64,000 nucleotides of DNA from Scolanthus callimorphus (lineage: Eukaryota > Cnidaria > Anthozoa > Actiniaria > Edwardsiidae). Shown here in pieces: positions 12,163-24,164 of this stretch (the stretch's first letter is position 1; each line of letters starts with the position of its first letter). The notes beneath the pieces are model-generated. The model was not told where the DNA came from and did no database searches. It was given only the letters and a program-made list of their open reading frames with translations. Location of the stretch: positions 3,733,199-3,797,198 of the forward strand of contig CM066925.1 in the NCBI GenBank assembly GCA_033964015.1, given 5' to 3'. The position numbers and the translations under genes were made by a program.

Positions 12163-13795
12163 GACGGGCAGCAGGGGCTCATAAGTAGGGGCGTCCCTCT
12201 GATATATATTCTTGATAAGGCGTTTTGACAGACCCAAGAGTTCATAATTAAGAGTGAACAACTCCGATACAGTATTGGTGAGAGATCGTCTGTTTTTCTC
12301 GCTGAATTATAATTCTATTGTTTTTGTAGCCAATCAAATTCATTTCATCAGTAGCTCATTAACCCTATTCAGACTGGGGGGGGGGGGGGGGGGGGGCTTT
12401 TCGAGCCCCCCTCCAGTAAAATCCTGATTACTCTAAAACCACTGCAGCTATGATGGTGAAACTTCGTGACTTTTACTAAAATTTATCTGAGGACATTTTG
12501 GTGTCAATGACATGTCGGTGTCAACGGCCCAGTTTCCATGGCAACCAATTTTTGACATGCATGTTTTGCAAAACTCGAAAAAACGTGAATTTTTCATATT
12601 TCAAGCTTAATGTTGGACACATTGCCCAATTTATGACTATCGGAGCTTGTACTCCTTAGTAATTTATGTACAGGCTAATAAATTTTTAGACACAAAATCT
12701 TTGGGGGGAGGGGTAGGGGGATTTTGTTCATTTTAACATATGGTCTAAAACTAGCTCTGGGATTCACAAATTTCCTTTTAATTCAACTTTTTGAATGTCA
12801 AACACTTCTTTGATGAGTATTTTGTACATTTTGACCATTTTTTTCTCATTGAGTATTTATCTGAAGAGTCAAATGGAAATTAAATGAAATCCAAGATGGC
12901 GGATCCAAGATGGCGGATCCAAAATGGCGGACAATATTTTCAAAAGTCGTCATTATGACGCAAGTTTAATCAAATGTATGTGGTAATGTCACAAATTATT
13001 ACATTTACATTATCTTGATGTTAGTTAGTTGGCTTTTAGAGTATTATTTACCAAGTTTTTGGAAGTTAAATAAAATTACTTAACAATTGATAAACATTGA
13101 GAATGACGTCATTGTGACGTCACATTTTGCTCCCACGTGACAAAAATAAGTGTGGTGATTTGTCTAAGGCTCATGGTCATTGTGTGAAAGTTTCATGAGC
13201 ATAGCCCCAGTGGTTCCAGAGATATAGAGGGGGGGCCGAATTAGCCCCCCACCCCCCCAGTCACAGATGGTCAAAAAAAGCCCAGTCTGGATATTGTTAA
13301 AGCTTTGGTATTTACAACCGCTCAACCGATACGCACGCTCTTGCAAGACTATATTCTTTAATTAGGCCTATTGTTTTATGCCTTTTGTTGTTCTCAGTGC
13401 GTGACTTTAGAAGACTAAGTACCAATCTAAAAATAACCAGGTTTGTCTAAAGGTTCTCTCACGCCCTATTATCATGTTGTACACTCTTATTTATGTACTT
13501 TTGCAGACCTAGTTATTTTTAGATTGGTATTTACTCTTGTTTCTATGCCGCTGCGGTCCCGTTTATTTAGAATAACAATAGCACAGAACAACAAAAAATC
13601 AGTGCTTGCACGTGCACATCTTGCCAATTACAAGCGTCTGATACAACGACTTTGATTGGCTAGTAAAACAAAAGCTTTACAATTTTATAGCGGTAAAACC
13701 GTTCTAAAAATAACTAGGTCTGTCAAAATGCCTTATCAATAGGGCAATACTAGAGAGGGACGCCCCCATTTATGAGCCCCTGCGGGCAGTCACAA
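12163..13795. mobile_element. ~1.6-kb element with ~70-base inverted termini, interrupted
   Basis: The left terminus (CTGACGGGCAGCAGGGGCTC ... GGCGTTTTGACAGACC, 12163-12235) is matched in reverse complement by 13724-13795 (TCTGTCAAAATGCCTTATCA ... GAGCCCCTGCGGGCAG). A second inverted pair lies inside (13419-13448 and 13505-13535). Another element (12359-13310) sits within it. No transposase was found. Confidence 0.7.
12359..13310. mobile_element. Nested ~950-bp element with CCCAGTCTG termini
   Basis: The left end TTAACCCTATTCAGACTGGG is matched by CCCAGTCTGGATATTGTTAA at the right. The left end runs into 21 consecutive G (12376-12396). The body has GATCCAAGATGGCG copies near 12900 and GACGTCA sites near 13105. 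It is non-coding. Confidence 0.7.
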
Positions 13796-14084
13796 TGTCG
13801 GAAAGAAGACGCCTTAGGTAAGCGTGAGTTTGACGTTACAAGCATAGAAAATCGTCATTTGGGCCGCGCTTCACGCAAATCAATAAATAACAATTTCGTC
13901 ATTTGCTGCGCGCAGTTGCGCGCTTAAATAATAAAACTTACAGGTTTTCTTTACTACTGCACAAAAAACGGAATGTTTATCTCTCCCATTCTCTGAGGTT
14001 AGATGAAATGCGTTTATTCTACGTCACATGGGGGGAGGCATTTTTCCTGTAGCAAAGCTCAGTCATTCCACCTGCAGATCTATT

Positions 14085-15106
14085 TAGTAGAGTCTGTTAA
14101 GGTATTTGACTAGATGGGGTGCTGCAAACATTTGAAAAGGAGGAGGGGTGAGTAATGGATGAAATTTACATGCTATGCGCTTTTTAATTTCAATTTGATT
14201 GTACAGTTACTAAATCTGACATGAATGTTCCTTAGGCAACATCTAACAGTTTTTGGAAGGGGTGCCACAATTTCGGACCAAGGGGGGGAGGGTAGGGACA
14301 ATTTTGTACTTTACCTGATTATCCCTATATTTCCGCGGTACTAAAGAGTTATTGATAAACAACACCATGTCGATTCTTCATGAAGGTTCCCTTCACATTT
14401 GACTAGATGGGGGTGCTACAAACATTTGTCGCGGGGGAGAGGCGGGTTATGGGTGAAATTTACATGCTATGCGCTTTTTAATTTCAATTTGATTGTACAG
14501 TCACCAAATCCGACATGAATGTTCCTTGGGCAATATCTAACAGTTTTTGGAAAGGGGGCCACAATATGAAGGGAACCATTCATGAAGAATTACCGTGGAT
14601 TTGTTTATTGATAACTCTTTAATACCACTGAAATATAGGGTAAGTCAAGTGATGGACAAAATTCTCCCTACCCTCCCTCCATTGGGCCAAAATTGTGGCA
14701 CCTCTTTTGAAAACTATTAAATGTTACCTAAGGAACGTTTATGTCGAATTTTGTGATTGTACGATGAAATCATGATTTCTGAGGGTAGCACGAAAATGTG
14801 ACCCGAAACTCCCCCTTCCCCCCCTTGCCGGACATTTGTTGCACCCCCACCTAGTGCAATGTGAAGGGCACCATACAGGAAGAATTGTCATGGTCTTGTT
14901 TATCTATAACCCTTTAATAACAAGGAAATATTGGGAAATTAGGAAATAGACAAAATTGCCCCTACCCTACCCCCCTTGGGTGGAAATGATGGCACCCCTC
15001 CCGAAAACTGATTTATTTCACCTAAGGAACATTTGGTCCAAATTTGGCGCCTTTACGCACAAGTACACGATTTTACCTATTTTTTTTCCCGTACCAGACT
15101 CTACTA
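14085..15106. mobile_element. ~1.0-kb composite inverted-repeat element
   Basis: The ends TAGTAGAGTCTG (14085) and CAGACTCTACTA (ending 15106) are exact inverted copies. Inside are repeated blocks: 14100-14340 recurs at 14396-14575 in direct orientation and at about 14580-14870 and 14880-15060 in inverted orientation (ACTAGATGGGG.TGC, TTTATTGATAACTCTTTAAT). No protein is encoded. Confidence 0.75.
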
Positions 15107-16489
15107 ATTGTTATGAACTTTTGTTACCATTCCGTAGGATGAGTTTCCCAAAACAAACATAAAAACATGAGCGAATCAGGCAACAAAAGTCTGTATTTTG
15201 ATGTAAATGTTCAGCTGTTGACAAAAATTGTTCACGCGCGCGCTGCTGACGAAGATCACGCCACTTTCAACGAGCGCGCGCTCAGCTCTGTTTTGCAAAA
15301 ACAATGTTGCTGAAAACTGAATAAAATATTTTAGCAATTTTCTGATTGCCTTCACTTTTATTTTCATCGTCCGAGCTGTCTGAGACTGTTGAAGAACAAA
15401 TTGTGCCGAACTGATTTATAGAGCAAATAAACAATTAACAGGCGTGAAAAGGACTAAAAGGTCAGCAACAAAATTATAAAAGCAAGGTCGCCCATTTCTC
15501 CTCAAAAACGTGCAAAAAGATCGAGAACAACCTCATTTCTTGAAACTTCACTCATATTGTTCAGTGTGCTCCAAAATGAGCCGTATCAGTAACGACTAAG
15601 AGGCCTGGATGCTCAGGGGGATAAAAGTGCGGCACGATTCAAAACGAGGCTGCTATAACCGCTATCATTTTTAATTACAGGTTCGTATTTTGGAACATAA
15701 AATTTTAATGGCGGACGAAAAAACCGTACTTTCCGCAGACGTTTTTCCTTGTATTGCGGGCGGAATTTTTCACTAAAATCCACTCAGCAAGAATGTATTG
15801 TGGATAATTAAAGTACTAGGCCGGAAAAAATGGTAGAAAAAGAAGTCAAATGTTGGTCATGCTAGCACTTTAAGAACCCTCTATCTGTAAACATCCTTTG
15901 GAATGAATTTTCTCTTCGATATATAGTTTTTGTCCAGTTTCTCATTTACTCGCCTACCTTTTTGTTGTTTTCGCTTGATTTACAGAGCTGTTAGAGGTGA
16001 TGGCTCGAAGAACAGACTGTAAAATGATTACCAAGCCTGTTAATATAATTATTGTGCAACCGGGTGCTTAATTGTGGCGCATTTTCATTGGTCGGGAGTG
16101 ATCACGTGCCATGGATATGTGCCCGTTTCGCTCATCATCGCCATTCGATTGTCACCATTCGAATAATGACAGCTCCCTAAACACTGGTGTGAAGCAGGGG
16201 GGCCAAGTAGGGCTGTGCCATGTCTGGATATATTCCAGTTCTTATTGGCTATCCACTGGCCATTGGCAAAGAAAATAGCAATATTTTTGATGATATAACT
16301 AAATTATATGCAATTTTCAATCCCATAAAGCTCCGTTCAAAGAATTATGTTCTTGAAAATAATGTTGATCCCTTTATATGAAAGAAAAGCCAATGTGGCT
16401 TGATGGCCGGCTCGTTTTATGTGAAGGGGAGTTTCTGTAGAAATCTAAAAGCTCAGATATAAAAGACTAAGCGAGATAATAGATATTAG
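15107..16489. other. Gene-free stretch with an inverted fragment of repeat A
   Basis: No gene is supported. About 15885-16012 is the diverged reverse complement of about 17835-17935: both contain GCCATCACCT, CAGCTCTGTA, GCGAAAACAACAA and GTAGGCGAGT in mirrored order. Confidence 0.5.
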
Positions 16490-16722
16490 TACAAACCAAC
16501 TATTGGTCTATTCCTGTATTCTGATTGGCTTAGCTACTAATGGTCTATTAGTGATAGACTGAACCTGGCAAAACTTTTTTCAACATAAAATACTGGTATT
16601 CATTGCCAAAACCGACCAAGTAGTTGGTTTATACTAAAACAATAAGACCTCTCGTCCTCATGTGCTATGATATCAATAGACAATTCGGCCTGGAGGTCTA
16701 ATTGTTAAATAGACTGGAGGTA
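16490..16722. repeat. Inverted-repeat element, copy 1 (empty-site reference for 26697-27388)
   Basis: It carries CCAACTATTGGTCTATT, CTACTAATGGTCTATTAGTG and AGTTGGTTTATACTAAAAC and ends in GGTCTAATTGTTAAATAG. A second copy at 26697-27211 has the same order but two further insertions, so this copy shows the uninterrupted arrangement. Confidence 0.75.
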
Positions 16723-17046
16723 GCCTCGTCATTCATCTGGACAATTCGCTTCTTTTTCTTGAACCGTTCCCAATGAAAGTGAATCATCTCAAGATGGACA
16801 ACTTTGTATTCAGTTTCATTTGGCTTAAGCCATAAATTTCGGAAGACGTTAAGCATGCGTTGTTCAGATAACCCTTATTTGCATAGTAACGATTTGTGTA
16901 AAACTATTCATCTTCACAAAGCAACCAGCAGATATCTTCCCTTAAATTAGCCAATCAGGATGATTTTTGCTGCGGCTCGTGATTTTACAACATTATTGAG
17001 TCTCTCCAAAAATCACGCCCTCTTCTTTTCGCAGATAAAGTAATAA

Positions 17047-17890
17047 AAAGTTGTGCTCTAATGCTTAAGAGTTAGGAAACGAAGTTCAGTATTCAATTCA
17101 GCACATCCGTTACTAGAAACTTGCAAAGTTTGGGAAGAATTACTCGAAAACTGGCTGGGATATGATTTTTAAAACTTTCTGGCCCATTTTTGACAAACAA
17201 TATGTATCTGGCAAAAATAACGAAAACAAGAAGGCTGGTATGGATCGATGTGATGTCACAATACATTTTATTGCAAAAAATCATCAATTTATAAAATTAT
17301 TATTATCGGTCAGATTTAGCCAATTCTCACCAAACTTTGCTGAATTGCATACTGGACTTCGTTTCCTGAATAACGTGATACGGTCCTATTTTCTCACACT
17401 TTGCTGAATTGAATACTGGACTTCGTTTCCTGAATAACGTGATACGGTCCTATTTTCTCACACTTTGCTGAATTGAATACTGGACTGAATAACGTGATAC
17501 GGTCCTATTTTCTCACACTTTGCTGAATTGAATACTGGACTTCGTTTCCTGAATAACGTGATACGGTCCTATTTTCTCACACTTTGCTGAATTGAATACT
17601 GGACTGAATAACGTGATGCGGTCCTATTTTCTCACACTTCATTTGAGTGTTTCCCTTCATTTGTGGTCTCTTTCTGCGTGACTAACTATATTGAAACATT
17701 ACAGCAACCAATAATTAGGTTCAAGCCAAAGGGTTCTTTCATTGAACACTACCCACCGTGGGAAAACCTTTGTTCCCAACGAAGATAAATACCAACAGGC
17801 TTACCATTCACGTTCCAGTCCCGTCCTCAAGCCATCACCTCAACAGCTCTGTATAAGGCACGCGAAAACAACAAGGTAGGCGAGTTAATT
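17047..17890 (+). repeat. Dispersed repeat A, copy 1
   Basis: The sequence from TTTTTGACAAACAATATGTA (17187) to AACAACAAGGTAGGCGAGTT (17886) recurs at 19958-20660. Copy 1 has an internal tandem expansion (17345-17640). Copy 2 has a ~235-bp insertion near 20317-20553. A third, inverted fragment lies near 15885-16012. No family assignment. Confidence 0.8.
17345..17640. repeat. Minisatellite alternating ~64- and ~55-bp units
   Basis: About five units of TTTGCTGAATTGAATACTGG ... TATTTTCTCACAC. Alternate units lack TTCGTTTCC, giving a long-short-long-short order. The homologous position in repeat A copy 2 (about 20105-20172) has one unit, so the expansion happened after the copies separated. Confidence 0.85.
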
Positions 17891-18044
17891 AAGAACTTGA
17901 CGAAAGTTCATTCCAAAGGAAGTTTTTTGGTAGGGATCAGTACGTTTTGTAAGGTACGCCAGATTGAGCACTTTTTTGCGAATGTTGAACGATTCGAGAT
18001 TGATCATTGAACATCAACTAGATTCCTCACGATTCAACTTTTCC

Positions 18045-19960
18045 CCAAGTTACGTTTTCGACCGTTTCCATATCGCTAATCATACGAATTCGAGCTCAAT
18101 TTGGGATTAATTGAGTAATTGTACGGTCCGGTCCGTACACTTCGTTTGACTGAGATATTATCCATCTACCTCATATAATAGAAGAATTTCATATTCAAAA
18201 CCATTTCTTACATTCATGTTGTACTATCTCATCCAGAGAAGTGAACACTGAATGGAGTATGAGAAAGTAAAGTCCAGTAAATGAGTGAAAAGGTTGGGAA
18301 AAAATGATAACAAAGGTTTCTCACCAGGAACATGTTTACTAGTGTTCCGTTAGTACACAAGAAAAAGTCCACCCGAATCCTCCAATGGTAACTTCCTTAT
18401 TTTGAGTTTAGAAAATTCCTTATTGTAGCGCTATTGTTACCGCCATTGTTATTCATGAATTTCCCGGCACTTGAGCCTTCCAAACCAGAAGATATTCTAT
18501 TGTGTGTACATCAAAAATACTTCCATATTCTCTGCCCCAGGGGCCATGGTTTGACTCACAGACTTGATTTATAAATCGCTAGTCACGTCGCAAATAATTA
18601 TCTAGCATTTTGGCATTTAGTTTCGATTTTTTACTCGATTTCACGCTTTCAAATAAAGACTTCGTACGGGATTTGAAAATATGAGTTCCGTAAATACCAG
18701 AAAATGTCTTCTGAAGCAATTTATATTGCCATGGAGTTAATAAATAAAGTGAAATGATCATTCTTGGAAGTCAGAAACATTCAGTGATTAGCCGGGCCGG
18801 CGCTACACTCCATAAAATTCATTCTCAGAAACAGTGGAAAAATAGTTGTGCTGCGAACAACAAAGGTTAAAACAAGCTGCCAAAATAACTCGGTAATTTT
18901 TACCTTTCTCATGATCTGATTTTTGTTGATTTTCTTCCTGTGATACTAGAGAGTGTCAGGAACAATATTAAGAAGAAAAACCTTTTGTTTCATTTTGAGC
19001 TCTTTTTCGGCCTAAAATGACTGGACTATTAGATTTCATGAAAATGAGGAATTTTCAAAACTTAAAAAAGGAAGTTGCCATGGGAGGATTCGGGTGGACT
19101 TTTTTTGTGTACTAACGGGGCCACTAGTAAACATGTTCCTGGTGAGAAACCTTTGTTATCATTTTTGTCCAACCTTTAGTAAAAATATTTTTTCATTTAC
19201 TGGACTAGTAGGTGATCCTCACGAGACGCTTGTAAATCTTATAGAAGACCTGAAGCGGAAAAAAAACTCTTTTCTCGTTTTTCTTTTTGGGTTCAGTATA
19301 GGGTCCTAAAATAAAATGATTTCGAGCTGAAGGGAAGAGCAGCGAGCTAAATTTTCCGACTCAGCTTGCCGATACTTGACTATAAGGGAAATCGATAATG
19401 GGTTGATATTGATACTAGTAGAATCCAAATCAGGAGGGAGTCCTGGAGGAAAGAGACCTGGACACAATCATTACCTACCAGATTAGGCCCCAGATCTTTG
19501 GGAAGTTACGGGATTTCCGACTTAGGAGTAGACCCCGATGGGGCGGCAGCACAAACAAACAAAATGGGTAGAGGTATAATCTTAGAAGGCTTCACTCCAG
19601 TTTTTCCCTAACTTAATGACAACCATCGCATATTATATAATCTATTTATTTTTGTAATATAATATGAGAGATAAGGAATGGGCGAGAAAGCATTTTTAGT
19701 TTAAGTATTAGACGGGTAGTAACACACGTTAGAGTAACGTAGTAACGCCTCAACGTATGGGGACAATACGGAAAATAAAGAGATTTTTGTATCTCAGGGC
19801 GATCGGTTGTATGTGCATGAGAGGTGATCAGAAGGACCCCACTAGCGCATTAGAAGCGGATGTTGAGCGGACGCGAGCCAGGCCAAATGGACGCTAGCGG
19901 GCGCTAAAGACGCTAGCGGGCGTATCGTACGCCAGCTGGCAGTTTACCGGGCAAAAATGA
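18045..19960 (+). repeat. Dispersed repeat B, copy 1, split by an insertion
   Basis: 18045-18269 plus 19207-19960 together align with the continuous copy at 30035-30960. Both contain AATTGTACGGTCCGGTCCGT, CACGAGACGCTTGTAAATCT and GATCGGTTGTA. The interval 18270-19206 is absent from the other copy and is a separate mobile element. No protein is encoded. Confidence 0.85.
18270..19206. mobile_element. ~937-bp element with ~150-base terminal inverted repeats inserted in repeat B
   Basis: The left end AGTCCAGTAAATGAGTG is matched in reverse complement at the right (CATTTACTGGACT), and the arms continue about 150 bases (left to about 18420, right from about 19052) with small indels. AGTA stands on both sides (18266-18269 and 19207-19210), a plausible 4-bp target duplication. 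The empty site is represented by repeat B copy 2 near 30225-30240. No transposase was found. Confidence 0.85.
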
Positions 19961-20660
19961 TTTTTGACAAACAATATGTATAGGCAAAAATAACAAAAAC
20001 AAGAAGGCTGGTACGGATCGATGCGATATCACAATACATTTTATTGTACAAATCATCAATTTAGAAAAATTATTATCTCCGTCAGATTTAGCAAATTCTC
20101 ACCAAACTTTGCTGAATTGAATACTGGACTTCGTTTCCCTGGATAACGTGATACGGTCCTATTTTCTCACACTTCATTGAGTGTTTACCTTCATTTGTGG
20201 TCTCTTTCTGCGTGACTAACTTTATTGAAACATTACAGCAATGATCTATTCTTAGGTTTAAGACAAAGGGTTCTACCATTAAACACTACCCACCGTGGAA
20301 AAATCTTTGTTCCCAACAAATAATTTATTAATAATTTATGTTATTTTGTATTTCTGAAACTTAGAACTATTTAAATCCTTCCCTTTTTCGCTTGGTATTA
20401 ACGTTTTTTTTCTTCACGTTTTTACCCTTCGTTTTCTTTGCTTCTTTGTCCTCTCACCGCCTTCCTCGACTAGCTATAATATTTGCAGGCGGCTGCCATC
20501 TTTGTAGTATTTTAAAAAAGATATAACAAAGTTGTAGTTGAAGTTGAAGTTGAAGATAAATAACAACAGGCTTACCATTCTTCCAGTCCCGTCCTCAAGC
20601 CATCACCTCAACAGCACTGTATAAGGCACGCGAAAACAACAAGTTAGGCGAGTTAAGAGC
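19960..20660 (+). repeat. Dispersed repeat A, copy 2
   Basis: Aligns with 17187-17890. After CCCACCGTGG and GTTCCCAAC it is broken by about 235 unrelated bases (20317-20553) that end in a GAAGTTGAAGTTGAAG run. It then resumes with GATAAATAACAACAGGC. Copies A2 and B1 abut. Confidence 0.8.
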
Positions 20661-20687
20661 GGCTGCCTGTAACTATCAAACATCGTC

Positions 20688-21145
20688 CGACAGCTTGAAG
20701 AAATGGACCTCCATTTTATTTCATAAAAAGAATCCCTATATGGGACTATTATCGAAAATAGGTTTTAAAGGTTTTGAGAAAATTCGTTTTCTTCGAGAAA
20801 TTGTGTCATGTGTGATTTCGCCCAGACAGGGCCCAGAGCAAGCCTCGTAATCGGCAAATTTCGCGAAGATTTATCGGCCCCGCAAAGCTAGAAAATTAAA
20901 TATTTTCAAGCTGATTTTTCTATCTTGTAAAAGTATGTTATCCAGTGTACTGACAAATAAAAGTTCCTCTTCTCAATTGGCTTTGTCAATTTTTTGAGGC
21001 ACATCAAAATACCCCCCTCAAATCGAATACCGTTTCCTCCGAATTTTACCCTAAATTCAAGAGCCTATATTCCCACTGATGTGCATTATTTTTTGATAAA
21101 ATTGATTTTCTGAAGTCGCTTACCTTTCATTTCTATTATATTAAA
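20688..21145 (+). repeat. Dispersed repeat C, copy 1
   Basis: Reverse complement of 28050-28505 over about 450 bases, for example CCCTATATGGGACTATTATC and GGGCCCAGAGCAAGCC here. Similarity continues into 21170-21240, whose inverted partner is near 25425-25500. Confidence 0.85.
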
Positions 21146-21473
21146 GAATTACTGGTGAACGGAAAATATTAACTTGTGGCGAGCACGAAACGTCCGAGCC
21201 ATTTTCACGAAGTTTTGAATTAATTAACGTCTTTGTTGAGCGCGCGCGAGGAAGAAAAATATCTAAAATTTCCTGCTCGATGTTGTCTGAGAATTTCGTT
21301 ACCTATTGTGCTATGAAAACTTACATATTGTGCTACGTGTAAACTCGTAATTAGTTTTATTATTTGAGATTTGGGACAATGTGACTAAAAGCTTGCGTGA
21401 CAACTTTCCCTTTCTCTTCTCTAAATTGAGTTATGGAACTAAAGTACGAGCTAGTCAAAATCATCCACTATCA

Positions 21474-22142
21474 AGAGTGGATTACCAAGAGTTTCCATAT
21501 TTACTATGTACGCCCGAATCACAGTCAGAAAAGTGTCTATTTTTAGAACTAGGATGCCCGCAAAAATTCGTCATCCACAGGGTTCTTTCTTTCTTGCCAC
21601 GCGAACAGTTGTGAGATCCCAGGGGCGTAGCCAGGGGGAGGTTCCAGGGGTTCCGGAACCCCCCCTCTCCCGCAGCGGAACCCCCCCTCGCCTCTGTTCT
21701 GGACCGACTTATTACTAAAATTCGGTAAATATTTAATAGACAACAAATAAAAGCTCCAATAAAATGTAGCAAATTTCTTCAAACGCTAGTTTTTTCCCGA
21801 GATCAATATTTTTGGCTGGGTTTCCTGTGGCGAGAACGCAAAAAACGTCCGATTTATATAGAGTTTTTTATTTTTTGAATTTTGGAACCCCCCTCTCATA
21901 AGTGCTGGCTACGCCCCTGGATCCAGCCTAAAATTAAATCGCAGATCAATGGAAAAACCGTTAAAATCGCAAAGACAAGGTAGGATATTCTCTATTTTGT
22001 TGTGTATTGGGTATACGAGCATTCGAGCCTGAGTATTCGAATACTTTCGCGCGCGAAACTCAAATCTAAAAATAGACACTTTTCTGACTGTGGTGTGGAC
22101 AAATACAGTAGGGAAAGATTCTAACTCTTGTTAATCCACTCT
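21474..22142. repeat. Inverted-repeat element hosting an hAT-like insertion
   Basis: Arms at about 21474-21550 (AGAGTGGATTACCAAGAGTT ... CAGTCAGAAAAGTGTCTATT) and 22066-22142 (AATAGACACTTTTCTGACTG ...) are reverse complements. The insertion at 21620-21919 lies between them. Confidence 0.7.
21620..21919. mobile_element. 300-bp hAT-like non-autonomous element with 5-bp TSD
   Basis: The termini CAGGGGCGTAGCCAG and CTGGCTACGCCCCTG are exact inverted repeats, flanked by GATCC at 21615-21619 and 21920-21924. CAG-start termini with short TSDs are known from hAT-type elements, some subgroups of which make 5-bp rather than 8-bp duplications; the class assignment is inference. A sibling lies at 27212-27375. 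Confidence 0.85.
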
Positions 22143-22217
22143 TACCAATATTTAGTGTCCTATAATAACTTTTTCAATTTTACACTTACAATATGCTATT
22201 CTTCTAATTCTATTCCT

Positions 22218-22515
22218 TTCCGTCTTTTACCACTGTATGCATTGCTACGCGACCTCAAAATTCAAAATTGCGATGGGCGATTGGCGATTTTTAGCCGTCA
22301 ATCAAACCAAAACACTGGATTCGGCCACTTCAGCGGGCCGACATTTATTGCAAAATCAACTAAAACGGTTTTGAGCTGTCCTTCGGCTTCCTTGAATCGA
22401 ATGTTTAACTTTCTGGTTCAAGAAAATTGATAATAATTTTCTTGCGTAAAATCGCCAATAGCCCAATATTTAGTGAATTTTGAGGTCGCGTAGCAATGCA
22501 TACGGTGGTAAGCAA
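22218..22515. repeat. Inverted-repeat element with ~55-base arms
   Basis: TACCACTGTATGCATTGCTA with the following CGCGACCTCAAAATTC (22227-22265) is mirrored by GAATTTTGAGGTCGCG and TAGCAATGCATACGGTGGTA (about 22475-22512). GGCGATTTT blocks extend the arms. Confidence 0.8.
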
Positions 22516-23229
22516 TAAGTAAGTTATTTTTTCCCACGCGAAATCTATATTTAGAATAATATGACCAGACAAGTTTTCGTAGACAGTTTCTTGCTAAAAT
22601 AAACTGCTGAGTTGAACAGATTTCTCAACATAAAGTTCGAAGTCTTTGTTGGATTTATTAAACTCTCTTGGATATATTATTCTCTCATGCTCTTTTGTAG
22701 CACTATTTTGTATTACATTTCCAGATATATTTTTATGCAGGGCATTTACGCTCATTTTCTCCAGCACTGTGAGGATTAGAGCGGATTTCAGATGACTGTC
22801 GTGAGTAATTGGTAATTACTTTGTATTACTCCTATAGGTTTTATTCAGAATTGGTGTAATCATTTTCCGATTGGTTTTACTACGGTCATGAAAACCGGGG
22901 AGCGTACTCCGGGGTATTGTTGACGAAATGCTTTATAGAACGGGTATGACAATGGAGACCACTAAGACTTAAACTGCTTCTTAGAAGGTATCGATTGTGT
23001 AGTGGACGTACCTTGTTTTATACTTTTTCCTCAAGGACACAGTAACGAATTCTGCATTCTGATTGGTTCTTACAGCGTGCGCACACGGGCAATATTTTCC
23101 TATCTTTGACCATTCACGCGCGCTTGTTTTCATCAAAAATTCAAATTTTAGAGTTGGGAAAAATAAATAACTTAATTACCGGCTTTAGGTCGGTTCGTAT
23201 AGAAAAAAAAAAGAAAGAAAAGAAAGTGT
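22516..23229. other. Gene-free stretch
   Basis: No gene seen. 22893-22985 (GGGGAGCGTACTCCGG, GAACGGGTATGACAATGGAG) resembles internal parts of the element at 6583-7336. Confidence 0.4.
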
Positions 23230-23645
23230 CTTCTCCTCATCGTATATCGTGAGGGAACTCCAAGCGGTGAGGACTTACGGGCTGCATGGCGCAAATATCT
23301 GCCGCGCACCTTACAGTCATGAGGGCTGTTTAGCAGTATATGTAGTGCCTCCGAGAGTCAGGCCATTGCACGGGAGACCTACTCTTACGAAGAGTGCAAT
23401 GGATTCTTCATCGTCCACCTTAAGCAGGGGTGGAAGGGAAGGCAGACGAGACCTCGGTTTATTGTCTCATCCGAAAGACTAGGAAACACAAGTAGAACTA
23501 CGTTCAACCCACAATATGAACCTGTCTCGATCACGACTTGAACAGAAAGAAAATTTCCTCTGTCCAGCCGGGAATCGATCCTGGACCACGTAGCGGTGGG
23601 AGTCCCAGCGCCTTAACACCGAGCCAACACCACGCCTGCCCCCGA
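23230..23645 (-). mobile_element. tRNA-derived SINE-like copy
   Basis: On the minus strand the copy begins near 23640 with a tRNA-like head: an A-box-like TTGGCTCGGTGTTAAGGCG and a B-box-like GGATCGATTCC. A conserved-looking middle follows (TCGGATGAGACAATAAACCG near 23475), with a T/C-rich tail near 23200-23230. A tRNA head plus a TCGGATGAGAC-type middle is typical of invertebrate SINE superfamilies with shared central domains. The exact family is not established here. Confidence 0.7.
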
Positions 23646-23695
23646 GTGGCCCTGAGTCCAAAACTATCAAAAACTTCTGAAAACCCATAAGCGAA

Positions 23696-24125
23696 GCTGA
23701 TCAATGGGAACCGTAGGAAACACTAGTGGGAAATGGATGGGAACACTAGTGGGAAGTGGATATGTGAACACTAGTTGGAAAGGAAAATGGGAACACTAGT
23801 GGGAAGTAGATGATAAGAACACTAGTTGGAAGTGGATATAAGCCAATACTAGTTGGAAAGGGAAATGTGAAAACTAGGGGAAACTGATATGGTTACACTA
23901 GTGGGAAGTGAATGGGAACACTAGGGGGAGTGAATATAGGGACAGTTGGAAGTGGATACGAACACTAATGGGAAGTGGATGGGAACACTAGTGGGAAGGG
24001 GTCATAGGAACACTAGTGGGAAGTTGATACGGAGTGGATGTGGAGTGGATATGGAACACTAGGAGAAAGTGGATGGGAAAACTAGCGGAAAGTAGATATG
24101 AGAGCACTAGTTGGAACTGGATACT
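23696..24125 (+). repeat. Degenerate minisatellite, GGGAACACTAGTGGGAAGTGG
   Basis: About sixteen units of 20-27 bases share ACACTAGTGGGAA and AGTGGAT with indels. The motif reappears in the hairpin next to it. Confidence 0.9.
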
Positions 24126-24164
24126 GGAACATTTAAACTGTTAAAGTGAATATACCGTATATTC

